From the NCBI RefSeq assembly GCF_034047335.1, contig NZ_CP139137.1, forward strand, positions 1,798,001 to 1,862,000: a stretch of 64,000 nt of DNA. Direction: 5' to 3'. Below the pieces are notes generated by a model that saw nothing but the letters and a program-made list of their open reading frames with translations, made no database searches and had not been told where the DNA came from. Below, one piece after another: positions 29,101 through 40,028 of the stretch; position 1 is the stretch's first letter; each line of letters begins with the position of its first letter. The translations under genes were made by a program, and so were the position numbers. Source of the DNA: Chryseobacterium sp. JJR-5R. Lineage in GTDB: Bacteria; Bacteroidota; Bacteroidia; Flavobacteriales; Weeksellaceae.

Positions 29101-31580
29101 ATAAGAAGTTATTTGGAGAAAGATTTTTATTTAAATAACAAAGATAAGTTCAGTAAAACCGATATTGAAACAATTCTCAAAAAGACAAAAATAACAAAAA
29201 CCGATTTTGAAAAATACAAACTTTGGATTGAACAAGGATACAAATCGCCCTATACTGGTAATTTAATCAATTTGACTGATTTGTTTGACGGCAACAAATA
29301 TAATATTGACCATATATTTTCCAGAGCTGCTATTACGAACGATTCGCTAAACAATAAAGTGGTTTGTGAAGCTGTAATTAATAGGTTTAAATCGCATAGA
29401 ACAGGAAGGGAGTTTATTGCGCAATTTGGTGGAAAGGCACATACTGTTTTTGACGAAAAATTAAATAAAAATGTAATGTTTAATCTTATTGATGAAGATG
29501 CTTACGTGAGTTTGGTAAAATCTCAATTTAAAGATTCTAAAAAATTAATTCTTCTCTCAAAAGATGTTCCGAAAGGATTTACCGAAAGCCAGCTTAACAA
29601 TACTAAATATATTGCCAGAAAAGCAATGGAGCTATTAAGTCATATTGTAAGAGAAGATGGCGAAGTAGAATTTAGGTCAAGGAATGTACTTCCTGTATCC
29701 GGTGCTGTTACCGATAGACTTAAAAAAGAATGGAAAATAAATCAAATCTGGACAGAACTCTTAAAACCAAGATTTGAAAGGCTTAATAAAATCCATAACT
29801 CACAAGATTTTGGAAACTACAGCATTTCTAAAAGCGGACACCAATATTTCGATATTAATATCAAGAATATTTTAGAGAAAAATGACAAGTTTGATTTAAA
29901 GAGATTAGACCATCGCCATCACGCTTTAGATGCTTTAATTATTGCTTTGTGTACTGAAAATCACGTTCAGTATTTCAACAACATCAATTCTGGAATTACA
30001 AATAAGAAGAAAGAAAAGATGGAGGCGATAAAAAAGCAAAGGGCAGGAATCAAAAGGCAAATAATGTACAGCGAAAAAGACAAAGAAAACCCGAATGAAA
30101 AAGTTTGGAGATATATGTTGCCTGGTTCATTTAGGAAAAAAGAAGCCTTGAATAACGAAAAGGATTCTGTAGTTGATATTTTATGGACAAATAATTATTC
30201 TGCTAATGAAAGTAAAGATTATAAAAATATAATTCTGGAATCCTTAGAAAACTGCATTGCTTCATTTAAAAATGACTTTAAAATAGTTTCAAAATCTTCA
30301 AACAAATATGAAAGCTATTATGATGAAAAAGGGGATTTGAGGTTAAATAAAGCGGGCAAACCTCAAAAGGAACTTATCAGTCAGAATAATAAAAATAACA
30401 AGCACTGGAGTGTTAGAAAACCTTTGCACAAAGACAATCCTTCAAGTAGGATAGAGACGGGTATTCTGGCTAAAGTTTGGTATAGCTCAATGGATTCTTT
30501 GGAAGACATCGTTGATGAAGGTTTACGTAATAAAGCAATAAGTATTTTTCAGAATATTGATGAAAATGAAGATGTTCTAACTTTTCAAAAAACTAAATAT
30601 AAGGAAGCTAAAGAACTGTTGAAAATGATCGAAAAGAAAGAACAACAGCTTAAAAAAGAAAAGCAATTATCATCAAGAGAAGATATAATTAAAAGTATTG
30701 AAAAACTAAAGTCAGATTATGAAAATGAATATTTTCCATTTTTAATTTTCGAAAATGAAAAATTAGTTGAAAAGCTAAATTTTAATGAAATTAAATATCG
30801 AAAATACCAACCACTTATGGACTTAGCAGAGCGTAAAAGTCAAGCGAAAAAGATAGTTACGCTTGATGCAATGAAAAAAAAGCTTGAAAAGATTTCAGAT
30901 GCAGAAATTAAGAATGAGCTATTGGATCATTTAGAACAATCAGACAATGACATAGATATTGCTTTCAGTGTTGAAGGAATTGAGAATTTTAATAATAAAA
31001 GAAAAGAAGCTGGTAAAAATATTTTAAAGAAAATTCCAATTTCGGAAAGTGGTTCTGGAAAATATACAGTAGGAAATAAATTTTCAAATAGGCACAAATG
31101 GGTCGAAGCTGAACAAGGTACTAATCTATATTTTGCAATCTACGAAGATAAAAATAAAATTAGAAATTTTGAAAAAATACCTCTTAGAACTGCAATAAAC
31201 AGAGTTATCAATCACGAGGAAATTGTTCCTAAATTCAATAAAAAAGGGTGTGAGTTATTATTCGTTCTTTCTCCTAATGATTTAATTTACTTGCCAACAA
31301 TGGAAGAATTTACAAGTCCCAATCCTATGCCTATTTCAAATTTGAATAAGTATAGATTTTTTACTGTTAACGACTTTTCAAAAACAATTTACTTTTCACC
31401 AGTAAATATCTCAAATAGTATAATTTCCAAAGAAATTGATATGAATTATGATAATAAAAAAGATAAAATTACTGGCTCCTTTGATACAAAAACAGCAAGT
31501 TTTGACGGTGTTCAAATAAAAGATTTTTGTTGGAAAGTTGAAACTAACAGATTAGGGGAAATAATAGAAATAATCAACCA

Positions 31581-31584
<4 letters not shown>
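26164..31584 (+). CDS. cas9: Cas9, type II-C, unusually large
   Basis: 1806 residues, RNA-guided DNA endonuclease. RuvC-I LGLDLGTNSIGWA (D8), Arg-rich bridge helix (about 61-80), recognition lobe to about 890, RuvC-II IHLEVAREL (E916), HNH YNIDHIF (D1049, H1050; N1073), RuvC-III RLDHRHHALDAL (H1253, D1256). All nuclease residues are present, so both strands should be cut. About 550 residues follow RuvC-III, with a Lys/Glu-rich coiled-coil-like stretch near 1480-1540 and a WED/PAM-interacting-like end. The known II-C range is about 1000-1500 residues, and even Francisella Cas9 has 1629. The gene is much AT-richer (AAA, TTA, AAT codons) than cas1 and cas2. A weak promoter-like TACATTTA is at 26135. 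The stop overlaps cas1 (ATGA). Confidence 0.97.
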
Positions 31585-32809
<1,225 letters not shown>

Positions 32810-32833
32810 ATTTTAAATCCTGAAAACAAAAAT

Positions 32834-32863
32834 AAACTACTGGAATCCAGTAGTTTATTTTTT
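32834..32863. terminator. Bidirectional terminator between cas2 and the array
   Basis: AAACTACTGGA (32834-32844) and its complement TCCAGTAGTTT (32846-32856) form a perfect stem. T-rich tails lie on both strands (TTTATTTTTT to the right; TATTTTTGTTTT on the minus strand). It can end the cas operon and also the leftward array transcript. Confidence 0.85.
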
Positions 32864-32866
32864 GAG

Positions 32867-35800
32867 GCTGTGACTAATCACGAAGATAGTAAATTTTGAA
32901 AGCAATTCACAACTAGATTTAGTCGATTTTCATAGCAACGCCTGCTGTGACTAATCACGAAGATAGTAAATTTTGAAAGCAATTCACAACAGTTCTGAAC
33001 TCGTTAAAGCTGAAGGAATTGCTGTGACTAATCACGAAGATAGTAAATTTTGAAAGCAATTCACAACCTTTCTGAGCTTCTACCGTTCGTTTTGCTTGCT
33101 GTGACTAATCACGAAGATAGTAAATTTTGAAAGCAATTCACAACTAAATTGTCTTCGCAAATTAAAACGTCTCCGCTGTGACTAATCACGAAGATAGTAA
33201 ATTTTGAAAGCAATTCACAACTCCAATCAAGCGGGTTTCTGCACCGGTTTTGCTGTGACTAATCACGAAGATAGTAAATTTTGAAAGCAATTCACAACAA
33301 TCCGTTGTAATCTACCAGAGCCAAAGTAGCTGTGACTAATCACGAAGATAGTAAATTTTGAAAGCAATTCACAACCGCATGGTTGATCTACTGTGATCAT
33401 GAGATGCTGTGACTAATCACGAAGATAGTAAATTTTGAAAGCAATTCACAACCACATTGGTCATGGCCTCCGCAATTTCCAGGCTGTGACTAATCACGAA
33501 GATAGTAAATTTTGAAAGCAATTCACAACTACCATACCTTTGAGTATAATTAAAAAGATGCTGTGACTAATCACGAAGATAGTAAATTTTGAAAGCAATT
33601 CACAACTATCTCATTATCCATTAATCATTAATAAACGCTGTGACTAATCACGAAGATAGTAAATTTTGAAAGCAATTCACAACACCTCATGACTTCAGAC
33701 CCAGGATGGCAGAGCTGTGACTAATCACGAAGATAGTAAATTTTGAAAGCAATTCACAACCCGATGCAACCACAGCAGTTACAGGAGAAGGCTGTGACTA
33801 ATCACGAAGATAGTAAATTTTGAAAGCAATTCACAACTCAGTGGAATATCAAAACTCCAGCATCAGAGCTGTGACTAATCACGAAGATAGTAAATTTTGA
33901 AAGCAATTCACAACCAAAGATACTGACATATTGACAAAGATACTGCTGTGACTAATCACGAAGATAGTAAATTTTGAAAGCAATTCACAACGACAATAGA
34001 AATTCTATTGAAAGCACAGCAGCTGTGACTAATCACGAAGATAGTAAATTTTGAAAGCAATTCACAACTGTGCTCAGAATTTTCCAGTTTCAATGTTGGC
34101 TGTGACTAATCACGAAGATAGTAAATTTTGAAAGCAATTCACAACAACCTGATACGCTTCTGATTGAAGCATTTTGCTGTGACTAATCACGAAGATAGTA
34201 AATTTTGAAAGCAATTCACAACCAACCTGATACGCTTCTGATTGAAGCATTTGCTGTGACTAATCACGAAGATAGTAAATTTTGAAAGCAATTCACAACA
34301 AGTTCAGCTCTCTCACTTTCTCTGTGGTGGCTGTGACTAATCACGAAGATAGTAAATTTTGAAAGCAATTCACAACAAACAGGTTTCAGTGTAATGAGGA
34401 CCAGAAGCTGTGACTAATCACGAAGATAGTAAATTTTGAAAGCAATTCACAACCTGGGTAATCAGTTTGTTGAAAAGATTTGTGCTGTGACTAATCACGA
34501 AGATAGTAAATTTTGAAAGCAATTCACAACCCGTTTGCCCGGAGGGAGCCTGCTTACTGGGCTGTGACTAATCACGAAGATAGTAAATTTTGAAAGCAAT
34601 TCACAACCCATCCGCTGAAGAGCAGCATCCAGGAGCAGCTGTGACTAATCACGAAGATAGTAAATTTTGAAAGCAATTCACAACGCAGCAAACTGGGTTT
34701 CAATCTCCAACATTGCTGTGACTAATCACGAAGATAGTAAATTTTGAAAGCAATTCACAACTGCGATTCGGACATTCTAAAATCAAGTTCAGCTGTGACT
34801 AATCACGAAGATAGTAAATTTTGAAAGCAATTCACAACGAAAATGCCGTCATAATTGGAATAAGGAATGCTGTGACTAATCACGAAGATAGTAAATTTTG
34901 AAAGCAATTCACAACCTTTCGAGATCTGCCGGCTCCAGTTTATGTGCTGTGACTAATCACGAAGATAGTAAATTTTGAAAGCAATTCACAACAATATGAG
35001 GTCCTTTTACTAACTTTTGCAAGCTGTGACTAATCACGAAGATAGTAAATTTTGAAAGCAATTCACAACGAGGCAATCTATCAATTGATGACCTTGTAAG
35101 CTGTGACTAATCACGAAGATAGTAAATTTTGAAAGCAATTCACAACCAGGCTATTGAGCAACTTAATAAAAATGAAGCTGTGACTAATCACGAAGATAGT
35201 AAATTTTGAAAGCAATTCACAACCATATTGCTCAACTTCATCAACATCCCCATGCTGTGACTAATCACGAAGATAGTAAATTTTGAAAGCAATTCACAAC
35301 CGCTGTGTTCGGCTCCCAGATATTCTGTAAGCTGTGACTAATCACGAAGATAGTAAATTTTGAAAGCAATTCACAACATTCTTCTATGAACTCCTTTACC
35401 TTAGCAAGCTGTGACTAATCACGAAGATAGTAAATTTTGAAAGCAATTCACAACTTAAATACACTCAGGTTTATAATATTGTACGCTGTGACTAATCACG
35501 AAGATAGTAAATTTTGAAAGCAATTCACAACAAAATCAAAACACGGCATTCATATTTACTCGCTGTGACTAATCACGAAGATAGTAAATTTTGAAAGCAA
35601 TTCACAACAATATCAGTAATGCAATATGTTATAAAATTGCTGTGACTAATCACGAAGATAGTAAATTTTGAAAGCAATTCACAACTAAGATTTGCTGTTC
35701 CAAATTTTCAATTCTGCTGTGACTAATCACGAAGATAGTAAATTTTGAAAGCAATTCACAACTTGAATAGACTGCTCTAATATTGCTAGGAAGCTGTGAC

Positions 35801-36442
35801 TAATCACGAAGATAGTAAATTTTGAAAGCAATTCACAACGATGAAGGAAATCGCCTCTTTAGTTGTTCCGCTGTGACTAATCACGAAGATAATAAATTTT
35901 GAAAGCAATTCACAACTAGACCGATCATGGGAAGATACTCAAGAACGCTGTGACCAATCACGAAGATAATAAATTTTGAAAGCAATTCACAACAAAAGAA
36001 GAATGCCAACCGACAGATGGATAGCTGTGACCAATCACGAAGATAATAAATTTTGAAAGCAATTCACAACTAAACTTCTCCAGATCAGCATGCGTAAACT
36101 GCTGTGACCAATCACGAAGATAATAAATTTTGAAAGCAATTCACAACGGTTTATAGATATGCGGTCACGTGTGGCAAGCTGTGACCAATCACGAAGATAA
36201 TAAATTTTGAAAGCAATTCACAACGGATATTGACACTGAGACACAAAGTACACTGCTGTGACCAATCACGAAGATAATAAATTTTGAAAGCAATTCACAA
36301 CACACTGGAAAAGGTGAATGGTTAGGAATAAGCTGTGACCAATCACGAAGATAATAAATTTTGAAAGCAATTCACAACCGCCTCGGAGATGCATTCGATT
36401 ATGTTATAGTTGTGACTAATCACGAAGATAGTAATTTTGAAA
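32867..36442 (-). CRISPR. Type II-C CRISPR array: 46 full repeats, 46 spacers, degenerate terminal repeat
   Basis: Repeats of 47 bp start every 77 bp from 32867 to 36332, so every spacer I measured is 30 bp. A degenerate 47th repeat (36409-36442) keeps only one side of the unit. On the plus strand the repeat begins GCTGTGACTAATCACG and ends AGCAATTCACAAC. The tracrRNA anti-repeat shows that crRNA is read from the minus strand, each repeat starting GTTGTGAATTGC. Repeats 1-39 are identical. Repeat 40 (35870) has G23A. Repeats 41-46 have T9C and G23A. Spacers 17 and 18 (34146-34175 and 34223-34252) are the same target shifted by one base. Confidence 0.98.
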
Positions 36443-36530
36443 TCTTATCAGGGTATAAAATGAAAGTTTCAATGCAGCTGAAGTGATTAAACTCCGCATC
36501 TTTACATTGGGATTTCATAATGCTTAAAAA

Positions 36531-36554
36531 ATAAATCCCCGGCAGCTGCCGGGG
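36531..36554 (-). terminator. Terminator of the GG-peptide gene
   Basis: The perfect palindrome CCCCGGCAGCTGCCGGGG (36537-36554) is followed on the minus strand by ATTTATTTTTTAAG, 38 nt after the peptide stop. Confidence 0.85.
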
Positions 36555-36591
36555 AAGTAATTTGAAAATATAAAGGATCGATTATCCGGGT

Positions 36592-36783
36592 TTAACTTAC
36601 AGGATCTACGATAGCCATACACAGATGGCCCGGTCCTGCCTGTGAAATAGGCCGGCATGCCCCGTTGATGCAGCACCAGTCATTTCCACACTGTAAATCT
36701 TCCGGACACATGGGGTATCCTCCTAAAATGTTTTTCAGCTGTTTTTTGTCTAATGATCTTAGACCTTTAAGATTGGTTTTCAT
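36592..36783 (-). CDS. Double-glycine-leader Cys-rich peptide (bacteriocin-like, knottin pattern)
   Basis: 63 residues. The N-terminal leader ends LKNILGG (GG at 21-22), the cleavage site used by peptidase-containing ABC exporters. The predicted 41-residue mature peptide has six cysteines at 26, 32, 37, 38, 43 and 55: C-x5-C-x4-CC-x4-C-x11-C. That is the spacing of an inhibitor-cystine-knot (knottin). Flavobacteria carry many GG-leader bacteriocin-like peptides; three disulfides here are inferred. No exporter, immunity or modification gene is adjacent, so export would rely on a transporter elsewhere. It has its own strong terminator. Confidence 0.8.
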   Translation of the reverse strand: MKTNLKGLRSLDKKQLKNILGGYPMCPEDLQCGNDWCCINGACRPISQAGPGHLCMAIVDPVS

Positions 36784-37235
36784 ATGATTGAATATTTGGT
36801 TGTTACAATATTACAAATATTTTCATAAATCACAACGAGGGGAATGTAATTTAATTTTTATACCTGATTTATGGTATAGGCTTGTAATTATAGAAGTGCA
36901 ATCAGACATTCTAACTGAGCAGATTCTATTCATTATGAAGATAATAATTTTAAAACCGGGAAAGTCAGGACATACAGGATTTTATGTAGCCAACTTGGCT
37001 GCGCATAGCATTTCCAGACTCAAAAATCATCAGGGCATAACCATAGCAGGGAATTATGGGATTGCCTCTGTTGCCTGTTTTACCGAATATCAAAAATATC
37101 CAACTCACATTACTAATCTGTCTTCTTAGGCTGATTTTTAAAGAAACAGATAACCGTCTCATATAAAACGAAACACTTGAAGCCTGTTTGATTTTAGCTG
37201 AAAATATATGCATTTGCAGATCAAGGCCATTACGC
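36784..37235. other. Intergenic region without a credible gene
   Basis: An ORF at 36788-37129 on the plus strand has no family resemblance and no start signal. A near -7 box for the peptide gene (AATATTTG on the minus strand, 36821-36814) is one mismatch from consensus. Nothing else seen. Confidence 0.5.
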
Positions 37236-37316
37236 AGATCGGATCTGCGAGCGTATATTCCGGAATAAGATTACATCTGCTTTAAAAATGTAAAGTTATG
37301 ATTCTTAAACCTGCTC
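37236..37316 (+). repeat. Dispersed intergenic repeat, copy 2 of 3
   Basis: Shares with the copies at 8402 and 44121 the blocks CTGCGAGCGT, CCGGAATAAGATT, ATCTGCTTT, AAAAATGTAAAGTTAT and ATTCTTAAAC. It abuts the stop codon of the Crp-like gene. Confidence 0.65.
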
Positions 37317-37928
37317 TTAGTAATATACCCTTCCCTTTACGATCTTAACGATATCTTCACTTTCCAGTTTCTTTAAAATCCTGATCACCGTTTCAATCCT
37401 GAGGCCCGTTAAAGAAGAAAGTTCTTTTCTGGTATAAGGAACTTTATAGGAAAAGGGCTCTTTCTGGCCTTGTTTTTCTTTAAGATGGTCCAGCACGGTC
37501 AGCAGCTGATGGGCGGCATCCTCTGAAGTCAGGCTGTTTAAGAAAATATAACTGTAATAGGTTCGTTCCGCACAGTTCCGGAGAAACTGCAGCTGGAGTT
37601 CAAAATCAGATTCCAATAATTTTAACAGTTTGGCCCGCTCCAACCGTAAGATCGTACAGTCTTCTGTGGCCAAAGCACTCACGGCGTACCTGTTGTGCCT
37701 GCAAAAAAGGAATACCTCTCCTACAGATTCGCCCTTACAATGCAGGCTCTGGATAAATTCTCCGCCTCTGCCTCCTGGTCCTGGCTTGAAATTAGCAAGC
37801 TTTATTTTACCTTTTTTAATCTGAAAATAATACGCCGGCGCAGCATTTTCTTCAAAAAGCAATCCGGATTGCTTTATATGAATAATTTCTGCTCCATAAG
37901 TAATAAGCAAGTCTTCTTGTATGGCCAT
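37317..37928 (-). CDS. Crp/Fnr-family transcriptional regulator
   Basis: 203 residues. The N-terminal jelly-roll sensor domain (residues about 15-110, with GESVGEVFLF) joins a dimer helix and a C-terminal winged helix-turn-helix, YTRKELSSLTGLRIETVIRI. No Cys cluster of the Fnr type is present, so iron-sulfur sensing is unlikely. No target is visible. A decayed relative lies at 39192-39640, ending in nearly the same HTH, so this locus once held two such genes. The start ATG at 37928 gives normal family length. Confidence 0.88.
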   Translation of the reverse strand: MAIQEDLLITYGAEIIHIKQSGLLFEENAAPAYYFQIKKGKIKLANFKPGPGGRGGEFIQSLHCKGESVGEVFLFCRHNRYAVSALATEDCTILRLERAKLLKLLESDFELQLQFLRNCAERTYYSYIFLNSLTSEDAAHQLLTVLDHLKEKQGQKEPFSYKVPYTRKELSSLTGLRIETVIRILKKLESEDIVKIVKGRVYY

Positions 37929-38759
37929 AACATATAATTAAACTGATCTCACAATGGATGATATGACTTCGAAACACCCGTACCTATCGAATAGATTCTA
38001 AACCAATACCAAATATACAATGTAAATATCCATTCAATTATGATTTGAATAAGACGGGATATTTAAGAACGGAATAATTGCATGCGATGCTGGACAATCA
38101 TTGCCATTACATCCTGACTCCACAAAACCCATCAGGATGATATGTTTATAACTGCTGAACTGCACAGACAGAGGTTCAACAATGGTGTATAATAATCCGG
38201 AGAGAAGCCCTTGACAGGCCGGCAGTTTTACATGATCCGGAAAAGTGATATTGGATGCTGTAAAAAATCCATATGAATATGATATCGCTGAACAGGTTAT
38301 AGAGTATGATCTATGTCATAATTACAATTATGTATTATATCTATCTTTGACAAGCTGGACCGGGAAAATAAAGTGATATCAGAAATTTACATTATATCTG
38401 TCACGGAAAATCTTTTGCATACGGCAGAAGCAATTGAAAAGCATTGCAATGCCTGCGATTACCTGTTTCGGAAACATGCTGTGCCTCAGTTTTATTATCT
38501 GATCTTTAATTATCAGTTTAAATTTTAGCCCTGAAACTTTATAAAAATTTTCAAAGTTTATTTTTAATGTTTGTTCCTGATGATTTTACGTCCGGCAGAT
38601 TAAAAAATGAGCTAAAAAAATGTTTTCATCACCATCTGAGAAAATTATGCTGTTGCGACAGAGCTGAACGGACTAATAATTAAATGTCAATCATGTTAAG
38701 GATAAAGCTGCCTGCTGGGATTATCCGCCATCTGGTGTAATTATTGATTGACAGACACC
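37929..38759. other. Long intergenic region, possible small ORF
   Basis: About 830 bp. A TATCTTTG -7-like box at 38342-38349 precedes a 51-codon frame with GTG at 38373 and TAG at 38526-38528 (SEIYIISVTENLLHTAEAI...). It has no recognised family and could be chance. I see no other gene. Confidence 0.3.
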
Positions 38760-39116
38760 ATGAGAAAGATTTTTTTAGTAGAAGACAATGAAGCGATTAG
38801 GGAAATTCTTGAAATATTTCTGACCTCTGAAAATTATAATGTAAAATCCTTTGCTACTGTAGAAGAGTTTGCAGCACGGGATGTCTGTGAAACCCCGGAC
38901 TTATATCTGTTCGATGTCATGCTTCGTGACGGGTCCGGAATTGATCTGTGCCGCCAGATCAAAGAGGATCATGACAATAAAAATATTCCCGTTATTATCA
39001 TGAGTGCACATGCAGGCCTTGGCCACTTTGAAAATCTGTGCGAACCTGAAGACTTTATTGCCAAACCGTTTGATATTGATCATGTACTGGAAAAAATCCG
39101 GAATCTGCTCAACTAA
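38760..39116 (+). CDS. Single-domain response regulator (CheY-like receiver)
   Basis: 118 residues, a lone receiver domain. The acidic pair E8/D9 (LVEDN), phospho-acceptor D52 (YLFDVMLRDG), the Ser of MSAH and the Lys of IAKPFD are all present, so it should accept a phosphoryl group. No output domain and no neighbouring histidine kinase. I prefer the ATG at 38760 to a TTG 12 nt upstream, because the receiver fold begins right at MRKIFLVEDN. It may act in a phosphorelay or by protein contact. Confidence 0.9.
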   Translation: MRKIFLVEDNEAIREILEIFLTSENYNVKSFATVEEFAARDVCETPDLYLFDVMLRDGSGIDLCRQIKEDHDNKNIPVIIMSAHAGLGHFENLCEPEDFIAKPFDIDHVLEKIRNLLN

Positions 39117-39191
39117 AAGCAGGATTACTTGATAAAATATAATTCCTCTAAATAACAGCGGAATGCAGTTACCCGCCGGAAAACTCTATTA

Positions 39192-39640
39192 TCAATAGAA
39201 AATTTTTCTGTTCATAAATTTCAGCACTTTATTTTCTTCCATCTTTCTAATGGTGAGGATAGCAGTTTCAATGTACAGGCCTGTAAGTGATGCCCGCTGC
39301 TGCCTCATATATGGAATTTAATTAAAAGGAAAATTTATCCTTGATCTGCTGTAGCTATTTCATCCTGTTCATCACTTCCGTAAGCATTCCGATGATGCTT
39401 TTGCTTAAAATCTTGCGCATCATTACACATATTGTATATTTTTCAGACAGTGCCGTACACTTTAAACGAAGTATGCGGATAAATGTCATGCAGTGTCAGG
39501 AATTTATCCCTGCAGATTTTAATCACTTTACAGCCGGCAGGCGCACCGGTATTTACACAAGAAGGCTTCCTCAGGACCAGGAGCCGGACGGAAGTATATT
39601 CAGGATCAGTTTTTTGCCGTCTTCACTGTAGCTATTGAGC
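39192..39640 (-). pseudogene. Decayed Crp/Fnr-family regulator
   Basis: The last 40 codons on the minus strand read YMRQQRASLTGLYIETAIL and then IRKMEENKVLKFM, ending at TGA (39194-39192). They align with the C-terminal HTH of the regulator at 37317 (YTRKELSSLTGLRIETVIRI). Further upstream, pieces such as IIGMLTEVMNRMK and GKKLILNILPSG fit the same protein but are separated by stops and frame changes. It is therefore a fossil paralog. A plus-strand ORF at 39341-39631 is its shadow. Confidence 0.65.
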
Positions 39641-39864
39641 TTTACGTTTTCTTCAGATTAGAGTTATGGGTTAATTTTTACAGTGAAATGCAATCCTAAC
39701 TGAACTTTGTCCGTAACCTTCATAAAAACTTCTTTATTAAGTGTATATCTATATGATTGGCATCAGTTATAATAGACTTGGATTTTTCAAGTTAATGCAT
39801 CACTGAATCTGATACAAAATAAATAGTCTCCGAATATTTAAAGATATCTTTATCCTCAAAAATA

Positions 39865-39900
39865 AACAAGAGCAGGGATTATCTGCTCTTGTTGTATTTT
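39865..39900. terminator. Bidirectional terminator
   Basis: AACAAGAGCAG (39865-39875) pairs with CTGCTCTTGTT (39883-39893). T-rich sequence follows on both strands (GTATTTTAAA; TATTTTTGAGG). It lies downstream of the 40029 gene. Confidence 0.75.
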
Positions 39901-40028
39901 AAATTTAGTGATTTTTAATAGACTGATGGCTTGAAGTCAAATCGTTGTTACCAACTTTGTTAAATGACAGAGCGATGTTGATATAATTAACAGCCAGGTA
40001 ATAAATCGTTTGCTGCTAATTTTTCTGA

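Noticed and set aside
32867-36442. Spacers targeting genes within this window
   Set aside because: No match was noticed by eye, but this needs a proper search, so no claim is made.
36788-37129. 113-codon plus-strand ORF beside the GG-peptide gene
   Set aside because: No family resemblance, no promoter or start signal, and it overlaps the upstream region of the divergent peptide gene.
39341-39631. 96-codon plus-strand ORF
   Set aside because: It is the antisense shadow of the decayed Crp-family gene.
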